Below, in pieces: positions 49,401 through 61,811 of a stretch of DNA of 64,000 bases. The stretch's first letter is position 1; each line of letters begins with the position of its first letter. Made by a program: the position numbers and the translations under genes. The stretch is taken from contig CM030841.1 of NCBI GenBank assembly GCA_018105865.1, positions 16,089,182 through 16,153,181 of the forward strand, in the 5' to 3' direction. The notes under the pieces were generated by a model that was given only the letters and a program-made list of their open reading frames with translations, had not been told where the DNA came from and made no database searches. The DNA is from Metaphire vulgaris (taxonomy: Eukaryota; Annelida; Clitellata; Crassiclitellata; Megascolecidae).

Positions 49401-51200
49401 ATCACTTACGTACGCTACAAAAACCAGACATATTTATCACAGTATGTAGAAAACTATCTAAGAAATATCGATTTTATCAGTATCCTAATGTCACAAAGTA
49501 TATTTAGTGCATATGTTATTGTGTTATTGTATTTTTATTGCTTGAAATATGACATAAAATGTAACCATGATGCAATGAAACGCCAACATCAATAACCCTC
49601 TGCAAATCAAATCACACGATTACAGCAGTCATATCAGCGCCTAATTAAGACCAGTGCTTTAAAAATAAAACCACGGAGCTGCATAAATGAATCACTATAC
49701 GGTTTCTTCATGTAGATCGAGTGCATCCGTTAGTCCCTGGGGCCGAGTGCAAACCCCCTAGGGCCCCTAATAGGTGAAATTCTGCGACGATTTCCAAAGC
49801 AACCAACCGGCGTGCAACAACAGATCGAGGCTGAGACGTCGACGGTCGATCGGCGTCAGTCCTCCGTTCATCATATTTCGGCCAAATTTTAGCAAAAATA
49901 TTGAAATTTAATTAATTTAGTTGACTTAATTAACAGCTGACTAGAAGGAAGAACGACTCTCCATCGTCCATTGTGGCACTTCCGGGAATGAAAGCAGCGC
50001 TCAGCTTCAGCAGCCGCTGCACGTTTTATAAAAATCACAGACAAGTACCACTGCGACTTTTTTTGCTGAAGGATAGGTCTATTTACGGTTGAGCAGAGGT
50101 ACAACCGTACAATGTCGTTTCAACTAGCAGAACTTCTGACATTAGTTAAAGAAGACAAAGGCACTGTGTAAAAATTACAATTTGAGAACTATTGATGGGC
50201 CTTAAAATTAGACTTCTTCCTTTAAAGATAATTATTACATAGATGACTACTGGTTTTACAGGAGGAATAGCCAATGTTAATAAAACTGGTTTTACCAGGA
50301 GAAAGAATTTTAAGGGAGATGCAATGCACAATATCTGGCAGTTTAATAAAAGTCGATAATCAACGGAAAAATTGCGGAAGAGAACGGAGAACTCTGGGCC
50401 TAATGGATATGTCCAGTGGCGGCTCCAAGGTGGATTGAAGTCTGGCCCCAGTTAGGACCCTACACTTAATGCTACATACATTAAACAACATTAAAATGAT
50501 TAGAAGTTGCCCTGACTTGCCAAGTCCTAGAGCCGCCCTGACTGGACCCAAATTTGACCTGACCTGACTGGATTTACCTACCAGAATCATTGCAGGAATC
50601 GCAAAATATGTCGTCGTCGTCATTGTTATAATTGTATTTGGTTAACGCCGGGAAGATTTCGTACGCAAAGACGTCATTCTGAGAGCCATCATCTGTATGC
50701 AGTAGAGCGTTATCGTCGTCGTCGTCATCATCGTTGTGGTGATCATCATCATCATCATCACATTCGGGCCCGAGTCTTCTTTGCCGCAACCTTTGCGTCT
50801 GCGAGTCTTCGTCTTCCCATGTCAAGGCGTGAAAAGAACTGAGTTCCGATAAAACTCTTGGCTGTCGAACGACAATCACCGAAGGACTTGGACTCTGTCC
50901 ACAGAAATGTAAGCACGACAATAAATTGAACGTGAACTATAGGTCTGGCTAATTGGCTGATAGATGTCTGCATAAATACAGTATAGTTAATTGCTCCTCG
51001 GACAAAATACGGACACCGCAGCCTGGCTATATTGCTGGACCAACCTTCCGACACCACTGCGCATCGATTACCCTGATCACAGTCGTTACTTTCGTTCAGA
51101 AAGAAGCTGAAGACTATTTTGTTTTGATAGCCAACACTGACTGACGTCAGCGCATTTGCTGAACTGCGAACTTGCGCCTTATAAATGTTCGTAATAGGCC

Positions 51201-51282
<82 letters not shown>

Positions 51283-51317
51283 TAGTTATTTAGAATCTGT
51301 GCAGTTTCTACATCGTC

Positions 51318-51361
<44 letters not shown>

Positions 51362-51383
51362 AATAATTTAATAATAATCGTCT

Positions 51384-51420
<37 letters not shown>

Positions 51421-51481
51421 TAATTAATTTAATAATAATAATAATAATAATTTAATAATAATAATAATAATAATAATAGCC

Positions 51482-51548
<67 letters not shown>

Positions 51549-51827
51549 CAAAGCGAAATAAATTAACACTCTTTCGTTTACTGGAATTCTGAAAGCATTA
51601 AAACGGTAGCTGACTGCCATGCATAGGCTATTTGCAACGCGTCGATGCAGACGGCACGATGTTTCACGAAGCAGAAACATTAATATTCTTATAGGACGCA
51701 CATTGACATTACCTGAAACTAGTTCACGTAGGCCTACCTGTCTTCGTTTGCGAATAGCATTCCTTTTGCATCGATCTTTTCCTCCGGGAAGTTTACAACT
51801 CAAGGAAACGGCATTCGTCTCTGACAT
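46458..51827 (-). CDS. ETS-domain transcription factor (E74/ELF-like)
   Basis: Five coding exons on the minus strand: 51738-51827, 50582-50894, 48609-48959, 47434-47713 and 46458-46584, with phases 0,1,1,2 that join exactly (386 residues). The C-terminal DNA-binding domain starts [12 protein letters not shown]. It continues through [28 protein letters not shown] and [11 protein letters not shown] across the last intron to [20 protein letters not shown]. This is the complete winged helix, with the Trp repeats and the two Arg of recognition helix 3. The closest family by recall is E74 and ELF1/2/4. The N-terminal half is acidic, with two Asp-rich runs near residues 84-101, resembling an activation domain. 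Only 20 residues follow the ETS fold before the stop. A start at 51827 is chosen because it opens a clean exon with a CAG|GTAGGC donor that joins in frame. Confidence 0.93.
46641..46801. mobile_element. hAT-type MITE, CAGTGGCGTAACGTGGG family, copy 2
   Basis: It is homologous to 40690-40958 but lacks the middle third. The right end AAAGTCACGCTACGCCACTG is identical. It sits in the last ETS intron. Confidence 0.7.
48395..48585 (+). mobile_element. LINE 3' end fragment (CR1/L2-like) in ETS intron
   Basis: The translated tail [20 protein letters not shown] then [11 protein letters not shown] is followed by GCGCTATATAAA and ends in (AACT)n repeats. It is opposite to the ETS gene and ends just before exon 48609. 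Confidence 0.8.
50414..50545. mobile_element. hAT-type MITE, CAGTGGCGGCTCC family, short copy
   Basis: Begins CAGTGGCGGCTCCAAGG and ends CCTAGAGCCGCCCTG. It shares ATGCTACATACATTAAACAAC with 36389-36579, and ends 37 bp from ETS exon 50582. Confidence 0.7.
51199..51548. repeat. (AAT)n cluster in ETS intron
   Basis: Four or more AAT runs separated by short unique pieces over 350 bp, between the first two ETS coding exons. Confidence 0.9.
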
Positions 51828-51882
51828 GACCTGGAGTAAACAGTACGGAGACGATCACCTGTAGCCTACCTATACAGCCAGA

Positions 51883-53045
51883 CATGGGCGTCCGCAGAAA
51901 TTTTTGCAGGGGGTGCAAAACAGGTCCTTGCGACGAAATAAATTACAAAATTTTCCAGGGAATGGCTAGTAAGGCGATCGAGGGAATAGCCGCGTATTAA
52001 GGTATCTGGTTCATTACACAACAGGTTTTACAGACATCAAAAGCAAGTTTTATAATTAATTCGCTGCGTGGGAGAAGCCAATTGAAGATCTGTTGAATAG
52101 AGGGTTTATTGGGCCTTGATATGCAAAAATCTAATCGATTTGAAGAAATTCTCCCGCAAAATCCACATTTTCCTCTTGTTCCTTCTTTACTGCTTTAACA
52201 TTGGCAAGAATATTCAATAATATCATTCTCAATTTCGACCTACAGGGTTCGAAATAGAGCACTCTTAGCCATTTCATACGACACACTAACGCCATGCACT
52301 GACTGTACGAGAACGAAGGACAATAACTAAATGAAAGTCCTGCCGAATATCTTAAGGAATGGCTAGTAGGGTGGTCGAGGGAACTTCAGGGAAGAGTCGC
52401 GTATTAAGATATCTGGTTCATTATACAACAGGTTTTATAGACATCAAAAATAAGCTCTATAATTAAATCGCTGTGTGAGAGAAGCCAATTGAAGGCCTGT
52501 CGAATAGAGGGTTTATTGGGCCTTGATATCGAAAAATATAATCGATTTGAAAAAATTAACCCACAATATCCACATTTTACTCTTGTTCCTTCTTCACTAC
52601 TTGAAATTTTGCAAGAACAATCAAAAACATCTTTTTCAATTTCGACCTATAGGGTTCGAAAGAGAGCACTCCCAGCCATTTCATACTACACACTAACGCC
52701 ATGCATTGACAGTACGAGAACGAAGGACAATAACTAAGTGAAAGTTCTGCCGAATATCTTGAGGAATGGCTAGTAGGTGATAAGAGCCGCGTATTAAGAT
52801 ATCTGGTTCATTATACAACAGGTCTTATAGACATCAAAAACAAGTTTTATAATTAATTCGCTGTGTGAGAGAAGCCAATTGAAGGCCTGTTGAATAGAGG
52901 GTTTATTTGGCCTTGATATCAAAAAATCTAATCGATTTGAAGACATTATCCGACAAAATCCACATTTTCCTCTTGTTCCATCTTTACTGCTTTAATATTG
53001 GCAAGAATAATCAATAGTATCATTCTCAATTTCGATCTACAGCCT
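51883..53045. repeat. ~390-400-bp tandem satellite, locus 2
   Basis: It is the same family as 23803-25200, with the same leader (CATGGGCGTCCGCAGAAATT) and about three units marked by AATGGCTAGTA near 51961, 52358 and 52762. Unit spacing is about 397-404 bp, slightly longer than at locus 1. Confidence 0.85.
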
Positions 53046-53526
53046 GCAGGGAGGAGCAAATGACGTTTACGCCATGAAAAACAGGATATTAAACTTCAGC
53101 GGTGTTTGTTTGGACTGACGCAGTGCGAATAATGTTCTAGACTTCTTCTTTGCGTTTTATGTTAGTCGAAGTGCTATCTGAATTTATCTTAGTATAGGGC
53201 CTAGGTCTACTTATCCTACTATAGCTGGATGGACAAGGTAACAAACGACAGAGTCCTAGTAAGAAGCAAAAGAATGTGGAAATGGTAATAGCCTACTGTA
53301 CGAAAATGTGCAGTTAAAAGGCCCTAAAATAAAACCGCTAAGCTTTTATAGGCACACGCGACTGGTACATGGCAATTTTGAAGCCCTGTGCTAACAACCT
53401 ACTGATCTAACACCCACAGAACAGTGTCGTCTACTTTTGGTGGGTTTGAAAGGTCCATCTAACAAGAAATAAAAAATGAGCGATTGGCTTCAATGTTCAC
53501 TGAAAAATCGGGGCTTCCCTCATTAA

Positions 53527-53606
53527 TTAACCTCTTAACTGGGGATCCTGGATATATCCATCCATTTTACATTGAGTTACAGTTAAATACACGGTTAAGG
53601 GGTTAA
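53527..53606. mobile_element. TTAA-flanked palindromic MITE, copy H
   Basis: Same subfamily as copies A and F but inserted in the opposite orientation: TTAACCTCTTAACTGGGGAT to ACACGGTTAAGGGGTTAA. Confidence 0.7.
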
Positions 53607-55059
53607 AGGGGCTACTCTAGTGCTTACTGAGTAGGGCCCGCCGATTGGTCGTAGGGGCCTATACGTTTTGCATGGTTCCTTTTATATAGATATATAGCTA
53701 CTCACCTGTCCTGTTACCTGCTTTAGTATAAGTACCTACCGAGTCGTTTTCGGTCTGCTAAACTTCGTAGAAATTATCCGAAAGCCTGGTGGGAAAGTTT
53801 GTTGATCAGAATTTTCTCCGCTCGAAGATCTGCACGAAGTCGTCACGAACCCATTGGCTAAGTACCAAGCACGACAGTTCTCTAAAAATAGCACAGGCCT
53901 ACGGGGCCACCTTGATATACAGATGCGTGAGTAATGGTCCCACGGACTTCAGATAACAACTCATTTAGGCCTGATCCCTCAAAAGACATAAGCATCCGAT
54001 GTGAAAAAACCTACGTTCGTTTTCGATTACCATCTGTACAACTTCTTTTGTCTCAAATTAGGTCTGATCGAGTCGCAGATTTTTCTATTTATCGCAGTTC
54101 GTAGCCATGCACTATCGGATACAACGCCGAGAGCTATTGCCAGCCTAATTATCTGTCTGCTGCATATTCATAGGCCTATTCGTCTACTTAGGTAGAAAAA
54201 CGATCCGTAATAGGCAGCGGGGCAGTTGACAGCCACGCCTTATCTGAAATTCCTATATACTTATTAAGCGCTACTTTGCCGACGTATCAATTTTCTGCAT
54301 ACAAAGAACGCGAAAAACGCATGCTTAAACTTTAGATAAGAGATTTCTTGGCGGGAAAGATCCCGATAAAAACTGTTACGCACTGCATTCAATGTCAACA
54401 GATTGCTGACTGGTCTATGAGATAGTAACACGAATTTGCGTTATAATTATTGGCAAGAGCTAATGGGCTGATGGAACTTAGTCATAGACAGGGTCGGCGC
54501 TGGGTTTTGTTGGCTGGGTGGGTCTAATGTAATTTACACAACCAGGACCCGGCTCAAACTACCCCTCCCCATCAACCCCCCCACCCCAAATCATAATTTC
54601 TCTACAGATTTGCACGATTTGCTCGATCGACATACTAACCATCTCACGAGACTCGTAATATATCTGGTCCAAAATGCACTAAAACTCACTGACTTCTAAA
54701 AATTTAGGGGTACCGACCGCCGTCAAAAAGTCGACACCCCCAAGTTTGGTAGCAGATCGCCGTCTATGAGGCCTACAGCAGATGTAATAGATGGATTATA
54801 GCCTACACTGTAAACGCTGTAAACACTGTCTTGTCAAGTGACTGTTCTATTGCATCTTCATAGGCTATAGGTCTCTAATATGTCTATTATTAATTATTAA
54901 TAACCTCTATGACAAAACTCGTAATTAGGACCAACGTGGACAATAAAGCAAGTGTGTAAAATTTCGTTAATTTATATAGCGCTTCCGGTAGTAGGGTGTA
55001 AAAATTTGGGTTATGAGTAGTGGAACCCGCAGTCATTTGGCTATAATTATAGGCCTATC

Positions 55060-55236
55060 CAGGGCGCGATTTGTGACCTGGAGCAGTGGGAGGGGGGATA
55101 TGTCGAACTTGGGGGATGTAGGCCTAGTTGTTGGGAAATGTAGCAGTGGGGGGATGTAGTGGTGGGGGATGTAGCAGTAGGGGGATGCAGTTTGACAGTG
55201 GTGGAGGAGATTCCCCCCCCCGCAAATTGCGCCCTG
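55060..55236. mobile_element. hAT-type MITE with GGGGGATGTAG repeats, copy 2
   Basis: The ends CAGGGCGCGATTTGTGACC and GCAAATTGCGCCCTG are inverted, with GGCCTATC perfectly duplicated (55052-55059 and 55237-55244). The interior GATGTAGCAGTGGGG units mirror those at 26330-26506. Confidence 0.85.
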
Positions 55237-55882
55237 GGCCTATCTGTGAAAAGTATAGTAGAGAGCGTCATATTTTGTATTATTTTTGGCTTTTTTTGGC
55301 TATGGCCGGACCGCCGGTGATGTAATAGTTAAGACCATACGAACTACAGTATTAGAAGTTCTGTTAGTCATGGAAAGTCGACTAGCTCATAACAATTTTG
55401 CCTCTTCTTCCCTGCTATCTAACTGCCTCCGCTAAGCTTTACGTTCTATACTATACTTGACTGTTCTCACACACTGTCTCTTAGTCTAAGTTCGACTAAG
55501 GCGTGGTATTAGCTGGGTTATTGGGGTCGATTGGGGTGGTAACCATGATGGCAAGATGACTAAGGCACTTGAATGACAAACAACTCAATGTTAGATTTTT
55601 GTAATCCGAGTTTTTAAAATGTCGCATGACAGTTCTGCCGACCGAAAGATCGAAAGCAAGACTCAGAAACAGATATCAAATTATTATTTAAAAGATGACT
55701 CATCACTTATCAGCTCATTAGACTGATTGCACGGCACTGATATGCAGAAGTTGAGTGGAAAGGATGGATGAGAGGAGAGAAGAGAAGAGCAGTATAGAAG
55801 AGCGGAAAGATAAATAATTGAGGAGAATCACAAAATAGGCTCATTAGTAATGAAAAGCTTTCTAATGGTTGGACACTTCATA

Positions 55883-55884
<2 letters not shown>

Positions 55885-55927
<43 letters not shown>
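55885..55927. repeat. (AT)n microsatellite
   Basis: Pure AT dinucleotides over about 43 bp. Confidence 0.9.
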
Positions 55928-55929
<2 letters not shown>

Positions 55930-56224
55930 GTGATATGCTCTTTTATTTGGCACAGGATAGCTATTATCACATCGTTTTATTCTATAAAAGTAAATTTACT
56001 ATTTAAATAATTTTAATATAACATGTATCTGGTGGTCTGTCATATTTAGCTTGTCGAATAAACATTATTATACTAGAATTGAGAAGATTTTTAGTCAGAT
56101 GAAGAACTCAGCACTTAACTGCATAGACCTACGACAGACTTCGCATTATTTGGTACATTATTCTCAAAACTAATTCCACAAAGATATTTTGTTGGATCTT
56201 TCGCTTTTGTATTGTGACCCTTTA

Positions 56225-56629
56225 GGGGCTGTCCATTAATTACGTCAACAATTTAGGAGGGGAGGGGTTCGAAAAAGTTTGACAGTTGTTGACAGGGGAG
56301 GAGGGGGTCAAGAGAAGTTGACGTCAACAATTTCACTTCTTACAAATAATCAAAAACTAGGAAATTTCATGGAATACTACTTATTACAATGGAAAAAAGC
56401 ATGGCAAAAAGGTCATAACCATCACATTTTGACACTCGAGGAGCAAAAAAGCGGGAAAATGGCCATCACCGCAAAAATTAATAAACTTGTTATTGGGAGG
56501 ACCTGTCATTGTTCTTGGGGTCAAAAGTTTTTGACGTAATTATAGGGGTAACTGAAAGTTGACAGTTAATGACAAAGGGGAGGGGTCAAAATTGCCCAAA
56601 AATTGTTGACATAATTAATGGACAGCCCC
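56225..56629. mobile_element. Harbinger-like MITE, GGGGCTGTCCATTAATTA termini
   Basis: GGGGCTGTCCATTAATTACGTCA at the left faces TGACATAATTAATGGACAGCCCC at the right, with TTA on both sides (56222-56224 and 56630-56632). A 3-bp TTA duplication suggests PIF/Harbinger. A degraded relative is nested at 59630-60010. Confidence 0.7.
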
Positions 56630-57569
56630 TTAGGGATTAGAAAGCTATTGCGAAGTTTTCGAAAGACTATTGCTATGTGTTGTGAATGCGCGAGATATCG
56701 CCAGCATGTTAAATGGTGAAAATAGTAAGAACCAGAATTATAGCAAACCACGTAGGAAGGAACAGACGCAGTCAGCATCCTGGCTTAACCACATTTGTCA
56801 AAGGCTTTCGCCCGTGACAACGACCTGCTAAGAGTTTTTGAACAATTCAAGAATCGCCTGTCCAAGTTTACTAAGGCGTATGTCAATCGTCCACTCAAGA
56901 AATGCAGAGCAAGGCCTATTGTGTCAATGCCTAATGCAATGTCTGCCTATGCGCTCAAACATGTCTGCAAATTAATCAATGTATGGCATTGGTGAAAGCA
57001 CGAATGAGAAAATCGGAAGACGTTAGCAATCATAACATTGCCAACTACAACAGTAAGTATTGTATGATAACTAGTTTTGGAGTGTATCAGTTCATTACCA
57101 GGCACAATAACAGGCTTCGGTTTTTAACAAGTATCTGAACTGTTGATGGTGTTTTTAAATTTGTAGAATCGGTTATTAACTCTCAAGGACAATTGGAGAT
57201 TTTTGAAGGTCTTCAATTTCTTTGAGCATTTGCCACTTTCAAGGAAGATTCTGCCAATTAAATTCCTGACGATGCCACATTCGAGGATCGTGGATAAAGT
57301 TACCAACCAGTCGATGAGATTTCGAACGTCCTTGTCGAAGAATATTCGATGGGCGTGCCTGTTGTGTTTAATAAGACGAGAGGCACATGCAGAAGGTGGG
57401 GGACTGCAAACCGGGAAAGTAGACCTACAGTACTATGCTTCTGTACAGCTTATAATGTCATATAAGTACATTATCCCATCCATATTTCTATAGTAATGAT
57501 TTCACTATATGAGATCGCTTGCAGCAAATTACGTCGGGTGTTACTCATAGGGGAAGAATCCTCTACAAC

Positions 57570-57756
<187 letters not shown>

Positions 57757-58089
57757 CAATAATCGTAACAACAATAATAATAATGGTAGTAACTAATAAT
57801 TTTGTGTTATATAGATAGATATTATTTTATATAATAGTAACAACAATAATAATAATGGCAACAAATAATAATAACGCGGTTTAAAGTGGTTCAGTAGGAT
57901 CTGTCCTGTGAGAGAATCAATCTAATGATCGATCAATTATGATGCATTTTTACTCAGCCTTGCAATTTACTTAGCAATTACGCTTGTAATTAATTAAAGA
58001 ACATTCTCCTATTACATTACTGTCTGTCTTGACAGATATGCACATTACCTACTCCACCTTTCTAACGTTGCTACGATTTCACCTTATAG

Positions 58090-61000
58090 GAACGCTTGCA
58101 GATAGCTACGTCGGATGCTATAAGCTTGGCAACCTAACGCCTGTCGCTAACAGCTCTAGCACAACTATTGAATCATGTTTAGCGTCGTGTCACAGGAACA
58201 ACAGGACATACGCCGCTCTTCAGGTGAGGTGTAGGCTACGATTTAAGAACCTCTTTAGGAATCTGTTGTTTCTAGGCACTTGGCTTAGTTTTTTTTTCTG
58301 AGAACACAAGAACCCATAAAGACATAGGCCAAACGTAGGTAACGTTCTCATTGCGTAGGTCATAGAACTCTGGCGAGTTCAAAGAAAAGGCATAGAAATT
58401 GATGCGTTTGATGTAAGACAATATTTTGTTTATAGGGTGGAAATAGTTGTTCATGTCTGGATGCAGTTGATACCAGTTATCAGAGCAATGACTGCAACAG
58501 TACGTGTAGTGGCAATCAATCAGAACTCTGTGGAGGACAAGGACTAGGTCGACTGTATTCAATCTATACCGGTTAGTATAAAATTAATAATAAATCCATT
58601 TATATTTTTAATCTGAAGAAATCTTATTAGAAAAATTGTCTGAAAACTGTACAAAAAATTAGCTTTAACGTTTTTGAATCAAGAGAAAAATTACAGATAC
58701 AGCATTGAATTTGCTTTGATTTACCATAAATTCATAATTGTTGATTTTGCAAAGAGATCGAAAAAGCTTCCAATAATCTGGACGGGCGATTAAGTAAATT
58801 TTAGCCATTGTTAAAATAAGTAAATTGTATTGGGAAGTGTCTCTTCTAAAGAGCCAATGATAACAGTTAAGTCGTTTTTGGTGATTTCCGCCCTATGCAG
58901 TATGTTCGATTGGACTCTATGGATTCGGTTGTAACTTGACGTGCCACTGTGACCAGCAGATTCCGTGCGACCGCATCAGTGGAAATTGTCCAAACAATAA
59001 GTGCTACGGAAATTGGACTGATCCATCATGCAGCTACAGTAAACAATTTAAAGCAATTCACTGCATTCTACTGTACTGTACTATACAAAGAGTAAGAATG
59101 CAGTGAATTTTTTATATATTTAGGCCTAGTAATTGGTTGAGTTGAACTTTGTTTGTGACTATCAAAAATGTGATTGAGACAGTAATGCTATATCTAAAAA
59201 TTTTATGCGTCTAACAAAATTTTCGCCTTTCGGAAATGTATAATTTCAAATCTTGAAAATGACGTGTTCACACTAAATTATTCTTCAAAGTAAGATAGAA
59301 TGTGCCTTTTAAAATGTTACTGTAGTTTCAGATAAATGCACATTATGATAAGGTTCAAATCACATTAGTACATGAAGGATAGGCAAATGAGAATACAATG
59401 TCCCTCTAATTAATGTCGCTCTGTCAAATTGAGCTTGATTTACAAATACTCAAAAAGTAATAATCAATATTGCAATCGCATTGAAATCTAATTGAGACTG
59501 AAAAGAGCAGGGTTTCCCAGACTTTTGCCACCGCGACCCACTTTAGCGGGTTTTTAATGTGCGGCGACCATGCACACGTTGTGTCAGCAAAAAGCGGATG
59601 AAACGATGAAACACAATTCATTTTTTGACCCCCTCCCTTGTCAACAACTGTCAACTTTCAGTGACCTCCTATAATTATGTCTAAAACTTTTGACCCCCCC
59701 CCTTCAATAAGATCGGTGACGACCGTGACGGGTCCCCCTAAAAAAGTTTAGAAGGTTATTATTTTTGCAGCGATGAGATCTTTTCCCCCTTTCTTTTGTT
59801 CATCAAGTGTCATAATGTGGTGGTGATGACCTTCTTTGTTTGTCAGGCTCTTTTCCGTTGTAATGCATAGTATTCCATGAAATTTCCTATTTTTATCATT
59901 TGTAAAGAAATGGAATTGTTGACGTTAACTTCTCTTGATCCCCCTCTCTCCTGTCAACAACTGTCAAACGTTTTCAAACCCCTCCACTATTTTGCTGAAG
60001 TAATTAATGGATTCAAAGTCTGACACAGGCTTTGAATGAATTGCAGATATATAAATTTCTCTTAAAGCAAAACCTACTTGCAACTTTTCAGGACTAGTGA
60101 CATTATGTTGTTGGTTAGAAAAAGACACTTTTGAATTTAATTTCACACTACCCCGCGAACCATTGGACTGAGCCCTGCTACCCACTTTTGGGTCGCGACC
60201 CACAGTTTTGGAAACACTGACCTAGAGGATGGTCCAGTAAAAACAGTACCACCTGTTTCATTGTAAACATTTCGACAATCCCTGGTAAATGCATAGAATT
60301 TGGTGTACGTTTGCGGTATTATTTCCTGAATGCAGCCATTTAGGTGTAATTTCAACGCACAGTGACGCCATCTAGCGAAAATTTAGGCCTGTTGTAGGAC
60401 ACGTTCATGAAAAAGACGAGCTGCCATGTTTGATTGCTAAATTTTATAACTGGTACAAAAGTGAGAAATGTCTGTCATGCAATTTTACGTGGACGTTTGC
60501 GTGTCTGTGGCTTGTCTTCCTCCATGCTTACCAATCCTGAGCAACGCTGTTATTGCTCTCCGTTCGGACAGAACGCGAACAACAACTGCTTTCTTCAGCA
60601 GGTACTCATGACTCGTTCTATCCCACATCTTGTTTCACAGTTCTGTCGAAAGTTGTCGCAATCCCCAATCCTTCTTCTGACGCAGGTCCTTTATTAAGAA
60701 ACGATAATCTTTCTATAGTATGTCAATCTTAATGAAAATGTACAGAATTTTATTTACAGAAAATAAAAATATAAAACATAAACAGCTCCATGGCATGTTT
60801 TCTTTAGGTGGCGCCACTTCGGGTTGAAATTTCATTGAAAACCTATATAGCTGCATTCATGATATACTGTTATAGGGGCCTATACCTCAGAAGCACACCA
60901 AATTCCATGCACATTTAGCGCGAGGTTGTCAAAATAGTTGCAAACACAGCGGATTACTCTTTTTATTGGGCCACCCTGAAGCACTGTAACAGATTAAGGA

Positions 61001-61759
61001 GTTTAAGTCGAGTGGAGCGCTAGCGTCTTAAAACTTTAATTATTTTACTTCATTGTGTAGCCAATGTCAACAATACTTATATCGGATGCTTCAACGACAG
61101 TTTGCCAAGAATATTATCTTACGCAGTGCAGGGTGACATATACCCGTACAATAATTCCACGCGTTGCTCATTAGCTTGCAGCCAAAGAGATTACACTTAT
61201 TTTGGAATGGAAGTGAGTAACTTTCTTATGTCTAATCGTTTACTACCCGGCGATAATAGCGTTTTAAAGAGACATTTAGATAGCGGTAAATATAAGAAGT
61301 TTCTACACTGCTGGTGATTGGAATAAGATGTTTGTCTATGCAAATTGTATATGCGCCTTTTTGTGGCGCATGACGTATAGGCAACGAATGCTGTGCTTCC
61401 AACATTTCATGTCAGTAAATGCAGCCTAGCTAATAGGCCGGGCACTAGCAATTCCTTTGGATGTCATTCCGTTATTAGTTTTCGACGAAGTTATTGAAAA
61501 ATTTCGGACTAGGGAGGGAAGGAAACACTTCTGGAAAGACCTATATGTTTTTTGGTCATTTAAAAAAATACAAACCGTTTGAACAATCTAAAAATCTTTT
61601 AAATCGAGAATAGTATTCCCCATAAATGGCAATACAAAGCTCACACTTGAACAGTACTAAAAATCGGTGACTATTATTGACATGGTCGATAAAATAGGAG
61701 TTATTATTAACCATTGCTTATTGAATAGCTTAGACACTTTTCATTATAAGGCCCCTACG

Positions 61760-61811
<52 letters not shown>

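Noticed and set aside
51185..51827. Long open frame with poly-Ile on the minus strand
   Set aside because: Only its first 30 codons (51738-51827) are kept as ETS exon 1; the remainder is translated (AAT)n repeat beyond a good splice donor.
56795..57493. Two open frames of 66 and 96 codons before the WSC gene
   Set aside because: No signal peptide, domain or phase-1 splice donor linking them to exon 58090.
60434..60697. Cys-containing frame with RCYCSPFGQNANNNCF
   Set aside because: It hints at a WSC half domain, but exons 59038 and 61061 already join in phase and no clean acceptor defines this stretch.
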